From NCBI GenBank assembly GCA_029557535.1, contig JAKQII010000114.1, forward strand, positions 1 through 34,975: a stretch of 34,975 bases of DNA, in the 5' to 3' direction. Positions 16,962 to 25,677 of the stretch are shown in pieces. The DNA comes from Acidobacteriota bacterium. GTDB taxonomy: Bacteria; Acidobacteriota; Blastocatellia; Pyrinomonadales; Pyrinomonadaceae. The number at the start of each line of letters is the position of its first letter. The stretch's first letter is position 1. The translations under genes and the position numbers were made by a program. A model generated the notes under the pieces. It did no database searches, was not told the origin of the DNA, and saw only the letters and a program-made list of their open reading frames with translations.

Positions 16962-19900
16962 ATGAAATTCAAAGTCTTTGTTTTCGGCAGAGGTCCGTTT
17001 GCGATCCTCGCGCTTTTATTGGTCCTCGCGTTCGCCGCTCCTCACGCTCCCGCACAGTGGAAGGCCGATCTGGCGAAGGGTCTCAAGTACCGGATGATCG
17101 GCCCGTACCGCGGCGGACGCGTCGGTGCCGTCGCGGGCGTCGCAAGCCAGCCGAACGTCTTCTATTTCGGCGCGACCGGCGGCGGCGTCTGGAAAACGAC
17201 GGACGGCGGGCGGACATGGCTGCCGGTCGCAGACGACTACCTCAAGACCGGATCGGTCGGCGCGATCGACGTTTCAATGTCGGATCCAAACGTCGTCTAC
17301 GTCGGTATGGGCGAGGAAACCGTCCGCGGCAACGTCTCTCACGGCGATGGAGTTTATCGCTCGGATGACGCCGGAAAGACCTGGAAGTTCATCGGACTCG
17401 GCGACACGCGGCAGATCGGACGGATCCGAATCCATCCGAAGAATCCCGACATCGCTTACGTCGCCGCGATCGGACACCTTTGGGCGGGCAACGACGAGCG
17501 CGGCGTTTTCAAGACGACCGACGGCGGAAAAACTTGGAAGAAGGTGCTTTTCCGCAACCGCGATACCGGCGCCAACGACATCATTCTCGACCCTTCGAAT
17601 CCGAACGTCGTTTATGCGTCATTCTGGCAGATCCGCCGGACTCCGTGGGGATTCGATTCGGGCGGACCCGGAAGCGGATTGTTCAAATCCACCGACGGCG
17701 GCGAAAACTGGACGGAGATCACGAAGAACAAGGGACTCCCGAACGGCGTCATCGGAAAGATCGGGATCACCGTTTCGCCGGTCGACACAAATCGCCTTTG
17801 GGCGATGGTCGAAGCGGCCGACGGCGGGCTTTTCCGCTCGGACAATGGCGGTGAAACCTGGCAGCGCGTGAACAATGACCCGCGGTTGACGCAACGGCCT
17901 TGGTATTACTTCCGCGTCTATGCCGATCCGGTGTCGGCCGATACCGTTTATGTCCTGAACGTGCAGTTTCACAAGTCGATCGACGGCGGACGCACGTTCA
18001 CGAACGTCGGAACACCGCACGGAGACAATCACGATCTTTGGATCGCCCCAAACGATCCGAGCCGAATGATCGAGGGCAACGACGGCGGAGCGAACGTCAC
18101 GTTTGACGGCGGCAAGTCGTGGTCCGAACAGGATCAACCGACGGCTCAGTTCTACCGCGTCGCGCTCGATAACGAATTCCCGTACAACATCTACGGCGCC
18201 CAACAGGACAATTCGACCGTCAAGATACCTTCACGAACGGCAGACCGCGGCATCAGCGAAACACACTGGTACGATGTCGGCGGCGGCGAATCCGGCTGGA
18301 TCGCGCCGCACCCGAAGAACTCCGACATCATTTTCGCCGGCAGCTACGACGGACTTCTCACGCGCTACGATCACCGCACGAAACAGATGCGCGAGGTCGA
18401 TGTTTATCCCGAAAACCCGATGGGTTCGGGCGCTGAAGGCATGAAGTACAGGTTTCAGTGGAATTTCCCGATCCTCTTTTCGCCGCACGAACGCGACGGC
18501 AAGTATGCGCTTTATGCAGCTGCGAACGTCCTTTTCCGATCGTTCGACGAGGGTCAAAGCTGGGAGGCGATCTCGCCCGATTTGACCCGCGACGACAAAT
18601 CGAAGCAAGGTCCTACCGGCGGTCCGATCTCGAAAGACAACACGAGCGTCGAGTACTACGACACGATCTTCACTGTCGCCGAATCGCCGATCGTAAAGGG
18701 AGTCATTTGGGCCGGAACCGACGACGGTCTCGTGCAGCTTACGAAGGACGACGGCAAAACGTGGAAAAACGTGACCCCGAAGGGCCTGCCGGAATGGATT
18801 CAGATCAATTCGATCGAGGCCTCAAGTTTCAACGACGCCACGGCTTTCATCGCGGCGACCGCATACAAGCTCGACGACTACCGTCCTTATCTTTACCGGA
18901 CCGATGATTACGGCGAGACGTGGAAAAAGATCGTCAACGGCATCCCCGACGGCGCGTTCACGCGCGTGATCCGCGAAGACCCGAACACAAAATTCCTGTA
19001 TGCGGGGACCGAAACCGGAGTCTATTATTCGGCCGACAGCGGCGCGACCTGGAAGTCGCTTCGCCTGAACATGCCCGCGGTTCCGATCACCGATCTCGCG
19101 ATCCAGAAACGCGACAACGATCTGATCGTGGCCACGCAGGGGCGTTCCTTTTACGTCCTCGACGATCTCTCGCTGCTGAAACAGATCGAGGAACTTGAGG
19201 AAAGTACCGTCCATCTTTTCAAACCCGAGACGGCTTACAGGACTGCCGGATTCGGCGGCTTCCCGATCCCGCCGGGAGTTCCGATCGGAGCCAATCCGCC
19301 GAACGGGGCGGTATTCAGCTACTACCTTCGCGAAAAGCCCAAAAAGGACATCACGCTCGAGATCGTCGACGATAAGGGAAATTCGGTTCGCAAGATCGTC
19401 ACGCGCGTTTCCCGCGACGGAGCGCCGTCCGGACCGCCATCGTTCGGCGAACCACAGCTTCCGATGGAGATCGGGCTGAACAAGTTCGCGTGGAACCTTC
19501 GCACGCCGAACGCGACCGGGCTTCCGGGATTGATCATGTGGGGCGGAAGTCTCAACGGCCCGAAGGTCGTTCCGGGAAACTACACGGCAAGACTTAGTGT
19601 CGACGGCAATCAGTACACGGCCCAGCCGCTGACGATCAAGGCCGATCCGCGTCTTGCAACCACGCAGGCGGAATTTCAAAAGCAGTACGATTTCATGATC
19701 CGCGGACGCGACAAGCTGACGCAGACGCATGAATCGATCCTTGAGATCCGCGACATCCGAAAACAGCTTGATGAGCTTTCAGGACGGCTGAAGGCGGATC
19801 AGAAAGAACTCAAGGACAAGGCCGCCGCGATCGCCAAGAAACTGACGGCGGTTGAGGAAGAGCTGATCCAGACGAAGATCAAGTCGTCGCAGGACGCGCT

Positions 19901-20123
19901 GAACTTCCCGATCAGGCTGAACAACAAGCTGGCCGCCCTGAATTCTTCGGTCGACGGCGCCGATTACGCGCCGACGAATCAGGCGTACGTGGTTTACGAT
20001 GATCTCGCGCGCCGGATCGACGCCCAGCTCGCGATCTTCAACGAGATCAAGTCGAAAGACGTTGCCGAGTTCAACCGTATGTACAACGAGAAGGGACTGC
20101 CGGTGATTTCTGTGAGAAAATAG
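16962..20123 (+). CDS. Secreted Asp-box (VPS10/sortilin-like BNR) protein
   Basis: 1053-aa exported protein. The N-terminus is a signal peptide (basic MKFKVFVFGRG, hydrophobic LALLLVLAFA, cleavage after about HAPAQ). About ten Asp-box motifs (S/T-x-D-x-G-x-T/S-W) follow, for example TTDGGRTW, SDDAGKTW, TTDGGKTW, STDGGENW, SDNGGETW, FDEGQSW, TKDDGKTW, TDDYGETW and SADSGATW, indicating one or two beta-propellers over about residues 40-720. A beta-sandwich-like region (about 790-900) and a Lys/Glu-rich helical C-terminus complete it. Relatives are often labelled glycosyl hydrolase or VPS10, but no sialidase catalytic set is evident, so binding of protein or glycan is as likely as catalysis. An AAGGA lies 9 bases upstream of the ATG. 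It is alone or first in the plus-strand series. Confidence 0.88.
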   Translation: MKFKVFVFGRGPFAILALLLVLAFAAPHAPAQWKADLAKGLKYRMIGPYRGGRVGAVAGVASQPNVFYFGATGGGVWKTTDGGRTWLPVADDYLKTGSVGAIDVSMSDPNVVYVGMGEETVRGNVSHGDGVYRSDDAGKTWKFIGLGDTRQIGRIRIHPKNPDIAYVAAIGHLWAGNDERGVFKTTDGGKTWKKVLFRNRDTGANDIILDPSNPNVVYASFWQIRRTPWGFDSGGPGSGLFKSTDGGENWTEITKNKGLPNGVIGKIGITVSPVDTNRLWAMVEAADGGLFRSDNGGETWQRVNNDPRLTQRPWYYFRVYADPVSADTVYVLNVQFHKSIDGGRTFTNVGTPHGDNHDLWIAPNDPSRMIEGNDGGANVTFDGGKSWSEQDQPTAQFYRVALDNEFPYNIYGAQQDNSTVKIPSRTADRGISETHWYDVGGGESGWIAPHPKNSDIIFAGSYDGLLTRYDHRTKQMREVDVYPENPMGSGAEGMKYRFQWNFPILFSPHERDGKYALYAAANVLFRSFDEGQSWEAISPDLTRDDKSKQGPTGGPISKDNTSVEYYDTIFTVAESPIVKGVIWAGTDDGLVQLTKDDGKTWKNVTPKGLPEWIQINSIEASSFNDATAFIAATAYKLDDYRPYLYRTDDYGETWKKIVNGIPDGAFTRVIREDPNTKFLYAGTETGVYYSADSGATWKSLRLNMPAVPITDLAIQKRDNDLIVATQGRSFYVLDDLSLLKQIEELEESTVHLFKPETAYRTAGFGGFPIPPGVPIGANPPNGAVFSYYLREKPKKDITLEIVDDKGNSVRKIVTRVSRDGAPSGPPSFGEPQLPMEIGLNKFAWNLRTPNATGLPGLIMWGGSLNGPKVVPGNYTARLSVDGNQYTAQPLTIKADPRLATTQAEFQKQYDFMIRGRDKLTQTHESILEIRDIRKQLDELSGRLKADQKELKDKAAAIAKKLTAVEEELIQTKIKSSQDALNFPIRLNNKLAALNSSVDGADYAPTNQAYVVYDDLARRIDAQLAIFNEIKSKDVAEFNRMYNEKGLPVISVRK

Positions 20124-20174
20124 TAAAAAACTCCCGCAAATCGTTACTATCATTACCGAAGGAGGTGTATGGAA

Positions 20175-20546
20175 ATGGGGAATGTCATGACGATGCCGAA
20201 AATGAACACGCCGTCAACATGCGGAACTCCTATTTCAGGGGCCTTGCGGCACTCTTTGGAGTCTAAATTTCAGACGGATCTCTCAAACGTCCGTGTCCAT
20301 GAGGGCAACGAAGCAGTCCATCTCGGCGTGCGTTCGTTTACCAAAGGGAACGATATCTATTTCGCTCCCGGCCAGACGCCGCCGCCGTTGGCGGCACACG
20401 AAGCCTGGCACGTCGTGCAGCAGGCAGGAAGCAGTCGGGGCGGCAGGAATAACGAAAACCAAGAAGACCGGACACAGGCCCCGACATTAGCAAACGGTCT
20501 GGTTGAAGTGGCCGAACAATCACAAGAAGTCCGTTCGAGTCGCTGA
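20175..20546 (+). CDS. Mini DUF4157 protein (zincin-like HExxH)
   Basis: 123-aa protein consisting of little more than one DUF4157 domain. LRHSLESKFQTDLSNVRVHEG is the typical domain start and ALGTxDIYFAPGQ-like text appears as TKGNDIYFAPGQTPP. APLAAHEAWHVVQQ-type sequence gives the metal motif HEAWH at 75-79. DUF4157 is otherwise known at the N-terminus of large toxins and extracellular contractile-injection cargo. Here there is no cargo: after the motif come only about 40 polar residues. GGAGG at 20161-20165 is 3 bases from a first ATG (20169) and 9 from the second (20175), so the second is preferred. It precedes a rhomboid protease by 70 bp. The protein is either a free-standing member or the remnant of a longer one. 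Confidence 0.85.
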   Translation: MGNVMTMPKMNTPSTCGTPISGALRHSLESKFQTDLSNVRVHEGNEAVHLGVRSFTKGNDIYFAPGQTPPPLAAHEAWHVVQQAGSSRGGRNNENQEDRTQAPTLANGLVEVAEQSQEVRSSR

Positions 20547-20616
20547 CCTTTGACGGCGCATTCGGCACGGTTTTACCCGGCGGCGTGGTATTTTCTTCGT
20601 TAGTTCGCAGCTATCT

Positions 20617-21324
20617 ATGTTCCCAATCGGCGACGACAACTCGGAAATACACATCACGCCGTACGTCAACTACGTGATCATCGCCCTCAACGTGCTGGTC
20701 TTCGTACTTCTACAGGGACTGGGTGGCAACGAGGCATTTACCTACGCCTTTTCTCTTGTTCCGAAGGAGATCACGACCGGCACCGATCTGGTCGGATATC
20801 AGTTGATCACCGACGGGCTCGGTCAAGTCGGAAAGATTCCGCAGTACGCGACACCGCTCCCCGTCTATTTCAACTTCCTCAGCTCGATGTTCATGCACGG
20901 CGACATCGGCCATATTCTTGGGAACATGCTCTTCCTGTGGATCTTCGGCGATAACATCGAGAACCGGATAGGTCATATCCGGTTTGCGGTCTTTTATCTG
21001 ATCTGCGGACTCGCCGCCGCTTTTGGACAGATTCTGATGGACACCGGATCGGTGATCCCGATGCTCGGTGCATCGGGCGCGATCTCGGGCGTTCTCGGCG
21101 GCTACGTGCTTCTCTTTCCGACGAATCGGGTGCGGGTCATTATCGTCCGGTTCATGGTTCAGACGGTTCCGGCGTGGGTCGCGCTCGGTCTTTGGATCGG
21201 AATGCAGGTCGTCCTCGGCTACCTGTCGTCGTCCGGCGGCGGCGGAGTCGCATACGCGGCGCACATCGGCGGATTCGTTGCGGGATTTGCACTGATCAAG
21301 GTATTCGCGATCGGGAAAAAGTAA
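20617..21324 (+). CDS. Rhomboid family intramembrane serine protease
   Basis: 235-aa inner-membrane protease that cleaves within transmembrane helices of substrate proteins. The catalytic Ser153 lies in GASGAISG (GxSG) and the paired His216 in AAHIGGFVAGF. The oxyanion-helix motif HGDIGHILGNMLFLWIFGDNIE supplies H94, H99 and N103. Six hydrophobic segments fit the basic bacterial rhomboid fold, with a loop of about 45 residues (46-80) between helix 1 and the catalytic core. No zinc finger or TPR is attached. The N-terminus MFPIGDDNSE is usual for this subgroup. No clear ribosome site is seen. The stop is 11 bp before the 188-aa gene, which has its own strong Shine-Dalgarno, so the two are probably co-expressed. 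The substrate is unknown. Confidence 0.93.
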   Translation: MFPIGDDNSEIHITPYVNYVIIALNVLVFVLLQGLGGNEAFTYAFSLVPKEITTGTDLVGYQLITDGLGQVGKIPQYATPLPVYFNFLSSMFMHGDIGHILGNMLFLWIFGDNIENRIGHIRFAVFYLICGLAAAFGQILMDTGSVIPMLGASGAISGVLGGYVLLFPTNRVRVIIVRFMVQTVPAWVALGLWIGMQVVLGYLSSSGGGGVAYAAHIGGFVAGFALIKVFAIGKK

Positions 21325-21335
21325 GGAGGAGATCG

Positions 21336-21902
21336 ATGGGACTTCGGGAACGGGTGATGCTGATACTCCGCAGCAGCGACGCCCAAAGGATCAGCTTTTC
21401 GATAACCGGAGCGTCCGGAAGCGCGATCACCGTCAACGGTGCGATGCTTGGGCAGGTCGCGCAGGCGATCGAAGACGGGACGATAACCGTTCAGTCCGGC
21501 GGGGTCGGCGACGGTTGGGCGAAATACAGCGCGAGAGCTGAGGGTTCGGACGCCGCGAACACGCTCTATGTCGGCACGAACAATACCGGATCGCGCGATT
21601 TTGCCGGGCTGATCGTTCACGAGGCGGTGCAGGCGGCGTTTGACCTGGCACGGACGACGATCCCCTGGATCGACAACGAGGTCGTCGCCTACATTGCCCA
21701 AGGCTACTATTACCGGAATTCAGGATTCCGGACGAGCCGGATGGATCCGCTCGGGATGCCTTATCTTGGCCGGATGATCGTCGATGACATTCGTTCGGGC
21801 GGGGACGCCGGCGACTTTTGGATCGGCGAACTGCGTGCGTCGCTGCTCGCCGATCCGACTTATCATTCGTACATTCGAGGAACCTTCACCGGCGACGGCT
21901 GA
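21336..21902 (+). CDS. Uncharacterised protein with degenerate zincin-like motif (HEAVQ)
   Basis: 188-aa protein that I cannot assign to a named family. The ATG at 21336 has a perfect GGAGGAGAT 3-10 bases upstream; the frame is open farther left, but only through rhomboid coding sequence with Arg-rich content. No signal peptide or membrane segment is evident. The notable part is LIVHEAVQAAFDL (H95-E96-A97-V98-Q99) followed by WIDNEVVAYIAQGYY with E115. This resembles the HExxH plus downstream E..AY.A arrangement of zincin-like proteins, with the second His replaced by Gln. If so, it may be a non-catalytic relative. It lies 11 bp after the rhomboid gene and 60 bp before the MFS gene. The similarity is my reading of the motif, not an alignment. 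Confidence 0.6.
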   Translation: MGLRERVMLILRSSDAQRISFSITGASGSAITVNGAMLGQVAQAIEDGTITVQSGGVGDGWAKYSARAEGSDAANTLYVGTNNTGSRDFAGLIVHEAVQAAFDLARTTIPWIDNEVVAYIAQGYYYRNSGFRTSRMDPLGMPYLGRMIVDDIRSGGDAGDFWIGELRASLLADPTYHSYIRGTFTGDG

Positions 21903-21962
21903 TCGGGTTTTGCATTTTTGTCGAACAACATCGGATAATCCGTTTTCGACGTTTCGAAGATC

Positions 21963-23138
21963 ATGCCGCAAGACCGTTCCCGACAGGTTTCATTCCTCAA
22001 GCTTCTGCTTCACGCGGGATTCTTCGTTTCGGGAATCTCGACCGTCCTGATCGGGCAGGTTCTGCCCGTACTCTCGACGAAATTCGCACTCAACGACGAA
22101 CTTACCGCGAACTTCTTTCCCGCTCAGTTTGCCGGATCGCTGACCGGGACATTTCTGACGAACTGGTTCGGGAACAGAGGCCGATTTCTCGCCGCGAGCT
22201 ACATCGGGTGCGCGCTGATGGCGATCGGCGTCCTCCTGCTGAACCTCGGCAGCTATGAGGTCTGTCTTCTCGGATTCGTCGTCAACGGTCTCGGCATCGG
22301 ACTGACGCTGCCTGCGATCAACATGCTCGTTCTCGAACTATCGCCGGAAAGCACGACCGCGTCGCTCAACGTACTTAACTTCTTCTGGGGCTTCGGGGCG
22401 ATCGTCAGCCAGCCGTTCGTCGATCTTCTCGGCCGCGGAACCGACATCCTCGTCCCGACCGGGCTTTTGTCGGGTATGCTCGCGCTGATCGCGGTCGCTT
22501 TAGCCCTTTCGCCGTCAGGGATCGAGAAGAAGCCGATGGCGGTCGCGGAGGACGATGACGGCGGATTGCTACCGATCTGGACAACTACCGTCGCATGGAT
22601 CATTGCAGCCTTCAATTTCATCCACGTCGGTTTCGAGAGCGCGATGGGCGGCTGGCTGAAAACGTACACCCAAAGGCTCGATCCGATTGCTACCGGCCTG
22701 TTTCCGCCGATCCTCATCTACTTCATCTTCTTCGTCGTCGGCCGCGGCGTCGCGCCCGTCTTCTTTCGGTTCCTCAACGACAATCGGATGATCCTGGTGA
22801 GTCTGGCGCTGACGATGACCGGCGTCGTGCTTTTGCTCTGGTCGTCAACCGTCGCCACGCTCGGCATCGCGGCCGCGATCGCCGGATTCGGAACATCTTC
22901 GATCTTCCCGACAAACATGTCGCGATTCACGAAGACGTTCGGACCGACGGCTTCGCGTCGGGCAACGCCCTTCTTCGTCTGCGGGACGCTGGGCGCGGCG
23001 TGCACGACCTGGTTGGTCGGACTCGTTTCGACCAAATTCGACAGTCTCCGATCGGGTATGTTCCTTTTGTTGTTCGGACTTGCGGTCCTTGTCCTGCTCC
23101 AGACTTATCTCACTGCACGGCGCACTTCCATGGCGTGA
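21963..23138 (+). CDS. Major facilitator superfamily transporter
   Basis: 391-aa inner-membrane carrier with about 12 hydrophobic helices in two halves joined by an acidic cytoplasmic loop near EKKPMAVAEDDDGG (about residue 185-195). Helix 2-3 loop NWFGNRGRFLAASYIGCAL resembles MFS motif A. LNVLNFFWGFGAIVSQPFVDLL and later FGTSSIFPTNMSRFTKTFG are reminiscent of the fucose permease (FucP-like) subgroup. Sugar transport would therefore be the first guess, but the substrate cannot be stated. The ATG lacks a strong Shine-Dalgarno (GAAGAT at -9). The gene lies 60 bp downstream of the 188-aa gene and 63 bp upstream of the CPBP gene, all in the same direction. Confidence 0.87.
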   Translation: MPQDRSRQVSFLKLLLHAGFFVSGISTVLIGQVLPVLSTKFALNDELTANFFPAQFAGSLTGTFLTNWFGNRGRFLAASYIGCALMAIGVLLLNLGSYEVCLLGFVVNGLGIGLTLPAINMLVLELSPESTTASLNVLNFFWGFGAIVSQPFVDLLGRGTDILVPTGLLSGMLALIAVALALSPSGIEKKPMAVAEDDDGGLLPIWTTTVAWIIAAFNFIHVGFESAMGGWLKTYTQRLDPIATGLFPPILIYFIFFVVGRGVAPVFFRFLNDNRMILVSLALTMTGVVLLLWSSTVATLGIAAAIAGFGTSSIFPTNMSRFTKTFGPTASRRATPFFVCGTLGAACTTWLVGLVSTKFDSLRSGMFLLLFGLAVLVLLQTYLTARRTSMA

Positions 23139-23201
23139 TCCAATCAAACCGGGAATAATTTCGTCGGAACACTGATCCATGCAATTGCGTTTCATTGAGC
23201 T

Positions 23202-24143
23202 ATGAACCTGAGAACGATCAGTTGGATCATTGCCGCATTCGTGGTCTACGCGGCGAGCGTCGCCGCTCTTCTCCGCAGTCCCGTCTATTCGCCGGAGGAG
23301 GCGATCTTCGCCTTGATCATCTTCGGCATATTCTTTCCGGGCGTCGCATGGTTGCTGACATGGCGTGCCCGAAGGCTTGATTTCAGCTGCACGCCCGGAA
23401 CACGAGAGATGATCGTGGTCGCGGCCTACGTGGCCGTTGTCTTCATCTATCTTGTTTACGGCGTTTCGGCGATCGACAGCCTCGTGCCCGCCGTGATGGC
23501 GGCGAGCCCGAAGGCGCAATTCATTTTGGCGACCGTCAAGAAATTGCTGGTTTTTGTAGTCATTCCGTATCTTATTTTCTCGCGCATTTTCGGCTACACG
23601 CTTCGTGACTTCGGATTTCGCCGCGAAGCGCTGACGGCGCTGGTCCGCTCGCATCTACCCGCTCTGATCGTCCTCGGCGTGCTGCTCACCGCACTGCAGT
23701 ATTTCATCGGAAACGGCGCCGCACCGATCAGAAAGGGTGAATTTTCGGGATTCGAGATCGCGCTCTCGCTGCCGCTCTGTTTTGCCGCGCTGTGTCTTGA
23801 GGTAGGAGTTGTCGAGGAATTCTTCTACCGGTCGTTCCTTCAGTCCCGCGTCGCCGGATTCTTCCGGTCGGAGATAGCCGGACTGGTCGTAACGGCGATC
23901 GTCTTTGCGGTTTCGCACGCGCCGGGAATGATCTTGCGACAGGCCGGCACGGTCGACGGTCTCGGTACCGCACCGATGGCTTGGGAAGCGGTCACGTACA
24001 CGATCGCGACGATCTCGCTCGTATCGTTGATGTTCGGTATCCTTTGGATCCGAACGCGCAATATCTATTTGCTGATCGCCGTTCACGCGATCACCGACCT
24101 GCTGCCGAACCTGCCGGAGTTTATCCGCACCTGGCGGCTGTAA
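23202..24143 (+). CDS. CPBP family intramembrane glutamic protease
   Basis: 313-aa polytopic membrane protein with 8 or so hydrophobic helices. The CPBP (CAAX protease/bacteriocin-processing, ABI) motifs are complete. EExxxR appears as VEEFFYRSFLQSR (E205, E206, R210), FxxxH as FAVSHAP (H239), and a third motif HxxxD as VHAITDLLPN (H295). Members of this family cleave prenylated proteins, process peptides or give self-immunity to bacteriocins in other bacteria; which applies here is unknown. No prenyltransferase or bacteriocin gene was recognised nearby. It is the second intramembrane protease in the same strand series, after the rhomboid. No strong ribosome site is seen before the ATG. Confidence 0.9.
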   Translation: MNLRTISWIIAAFVVYAASVAALLRSPVYSPEEAIFALIIFGIFFPGVAWLLTWRARRLDFSCTPGTREMIVVAAYVAVVFIYLVYGVSAIDSLVPAVMAASPKAQFILATVKKLLVFVVIPYLIFSRIFGYTLRDFGFRREALTALVRSHLPALIVLGVLLTALQYFIGNGAAPIRKGEFSGFEIALSLPLCFAALCLEVGVVEEFFYRSFLQSRVAGFFRSEIAGLVVTAIVFAVSHAPGMILRQAGTVDGLGTAPMAWEAVTYTIATISLVSLMFGILWIRTRNIYLLIAVHAITDLLPNLPEFIRTWRL

Positions 24144-24214
24144 GTTCGCCCGTTGGAATAAATCATTTGCGAATCCGGCTTCACTCAATGCAACTTTCGA
24201 CCAAGGAGTGAAGC

Positions 24215-25174
24215 ATGAAAGCAGCTAACGAAATTACCCATGGCGGCATGAGCGGCGCCCCGCGATGCGCCGTCATCCTTGCGGGCGGCGACGGATCGAG
24301 ACTGAGGTCGCTGACCCGCGTCATCACCGGCGACGAGCGCCCCAAACAGTTCTGTCCGCTTCTTGACGGCGAAACACTGCTGGACGTAACACGCCGACGT
24401 GTCGCGCGCGGCGTTGCCGCCGAGAACACATATTTCAGCCTCAACGCGCGGCACGAGCGTTACTTCCGCTCCATTCTGGCCGACACGCCGCAATCGCGTC
24501 TTAGCATTCAGCCTGAGAACAAAGGTACAACTCCGGCGATACTTTACAGTCTGCTTCAAGTCGCTCGCGAGCATCCCGACGCAACCATCGCGCTATTTCC
24601 GTCGGATCACTATTTTTCAAACGACCATGCGTTCATGACGAATGTTGAGAAGGCATTCGCCGCCGCCGAGATCAACCCGGCTTCGCTCGTCCTGCTCGGG
24701 ATCGAACCCGACTCCGCAGAGACGTCATACGGCTGGATCGAACCGCATGAATCCCTGTTCGGGCCGCTTTCTGGTTCGGTGACGCGCGTCCGGCGATTCT
24801 GGGAGAAGCCGACGCCGAAGACGGCGCGCGAGCTGATGATGCGCGGATGTTTGTGGAACAGCTTTGTAATGGTCGGTAAAGTTTCGACGATCCTGTCGAT
24901 GATCCGTCGTTCGTTGCCGGACCTCTTCCGACTCTTCGCCGCCGCGCTCAAATCTAAAAGTGCGGCGCAGGAAAAAACTGCGATGCGTTCGGTCTACGTG
25001 TGGATCAATGAGTCGAACTTCTCGACGGAGGTTCTCGAGAAATGTCCGGAAGAACTCTACGTAATGCGGGTCGGCGACATTGCGTGGAGCGACCTTGGGG
25101 AACCGCAGCGCGTTCTGGGAACGCTCAATGGCTTGGGAATGACGCCGGATTGGATGGCCGCGACCGCGGCGTGA
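24215..25174 (+). CDS. Mannose-1-phosphate guanylyltransferase-like nucleotidyltransferase
   Basis: 319-aa cytosolic sugar-1-phosphate nucleotidyltransferase. The N-terminal pyrophosphorylase signature is AVILAGGDGSRLRSLTR (22-35) followed by ERPKQFCPLLDGETLL, where RPKQF is typical of GDP-mannose pyrophosphorylases. Later come LFPSDHYF (metal/nucleotide loop), YGWIEP, RRFWEKPTP and LWNSFVMVGK, in the family order. The usual bifunctional C-terminal isomerase domain is missing, as expected for this shorter branch. The likely product is GDP-mannose for glycans or exopolysaccharide, but the first motif (GGDGSRLRS instead of GGSGTRLWP) makes the nucleotide uncertain. AAGGAG lies 6 bases upstream of the ATG. 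Its stop codon abuts the stop of the convergent SMI1 gene with no base between them. Confidence 0.85.
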   Translation: MKAANEITHGGMSGAPRCAVILAGGDGSRLRSLTRVITGDERPKQFCPLLDGETLLDVTRRRVARGVAAENTYFSLNARHERYFRSILADTPQSRLSIQPENKGTTPAILYSLLQVAREHPDATIALFPSDHYFSNDHAFMTNVEKAFAAAEINPASLVLLGIEPDSAETSYGWIEPHESLFGPLSGSVTRVRRFWEKPTPKTARELMMRGCLWNSFVMVGKVSTILSMIRRSLPDLFRLFAAALKSKSAAQEKTAMRSVYVWINESNFSTEVLEKCPEELYVMRVGDIAWSDLGEPQRVLGTLNGLGMTPDWMAATAA

Positions 25175-25588
25175 TTAGCTCTCGCCGTCGATCCAGACTT
25201 CCTTGATCCACGTCGCGAGGTTGCCCCACTTGCCGGATGTTTCGCCTCCCGACCAGAGTTCGACCTCGCCGTTGCGGTTCATGCAATAGTAATCGCCGTT
25301 GTCTTCGCAGAACGGAAGAACACTGAGCGGGATCTCCATCTCGTCCCACGCGTATTCGGCGATCTCGACAAGGTCGAGATAATCGCAGTCAGGAGTAACG
25401 ATGGCCGGTTCGAGGGAACCGAAATTAACATCGCTGGCTTCGAGAAGATATCGGCGGTAGTCGCTGTGAAACGTTACGTTGAGGCGTTTTTCCGCTGCGC
25501 TGACCTCGTCGACCGTTGGCAGCCTGAACGGCTCCGGCACGTCTTCGTTCAGTCCACGCAACTCGTCGATCACGTCCGTTAAATTCAT
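25175..25588 (-). CDS. SMI1/KNR4 (SUKH) family protein
   Basis: 137-aa soluble, acidic protein of the SMI1/KNR4 superfamily. The domain core is visible as PTVDEVSAAEKRLNVTFHSDYRRYLLEASDVNF, the usual helix pair with LP..Y..FL-type motif, followed by IPLSVLPFCEDNGDYYCMNRNGEVELW, where the GDYYCM strand is characteristic. Many bacterial members are immunity proteins against polymorphic toxins; others regulate cell processes. No toxin gene adjoins it, so an orphan immunity gene or a housekeeping role remain open. A very good promoter (25648-25677) lies 60 bp upstream, but no Shine-Dalgarno was found. The 3' end is back to back with the nucleotidyltransferase gene. Confidence 0.85.
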   Translation of the reverse strand: MNLTDVIDELRGLNEDVPEPFRLPTVDEVSAAEKRLNVTFHSDYRRYLLEASDVNFGSLEPAIVTPDCDYLDLVEIAEYAWDEMEIPLSVLPFCEDNGDYYCMNRNGEVELWSGGETSGKWGNLATWIKEVWIDGES

Positions 25589-25647
25589 AACTACTGGTTT
25601 TGGATAGGCAAACCATGTGAAAGCGTCCGATTCGGTTTGTCAGAACT

Positions 25648-25677
25648 TTTATAATCCAAATCATCGGTTGTTGGCAA
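25648..25677 (-). promoter_or_regulatory. Sigma70 promoter with overlapping dyad, SMI1 gene
   Basis: Minus strand TTGCCA, 18 bp, TATAAA: both hexamers 5/6. A perfect 6-bp dyad (AATCAT at 25659-25664, ATGATT at 25677-25682, 12-bp spacer) spans the spacer and -35, as an operator would. Predicted start near 25641, leader about 53 nt. Confidence 0.55.

Noticed and set aside
18822-19730. 302-codon minus-strand frame inside the Asp-box gene
   Set aside because: Shadow of the real frame; Arg/Val-rich with no motif.
22845-23654. 269-codon minus-strand frame spanning the MFS-CPBP junction
   Set aside because: Highly charged low-complexity sequence crossing two well-supported genes in antisense.
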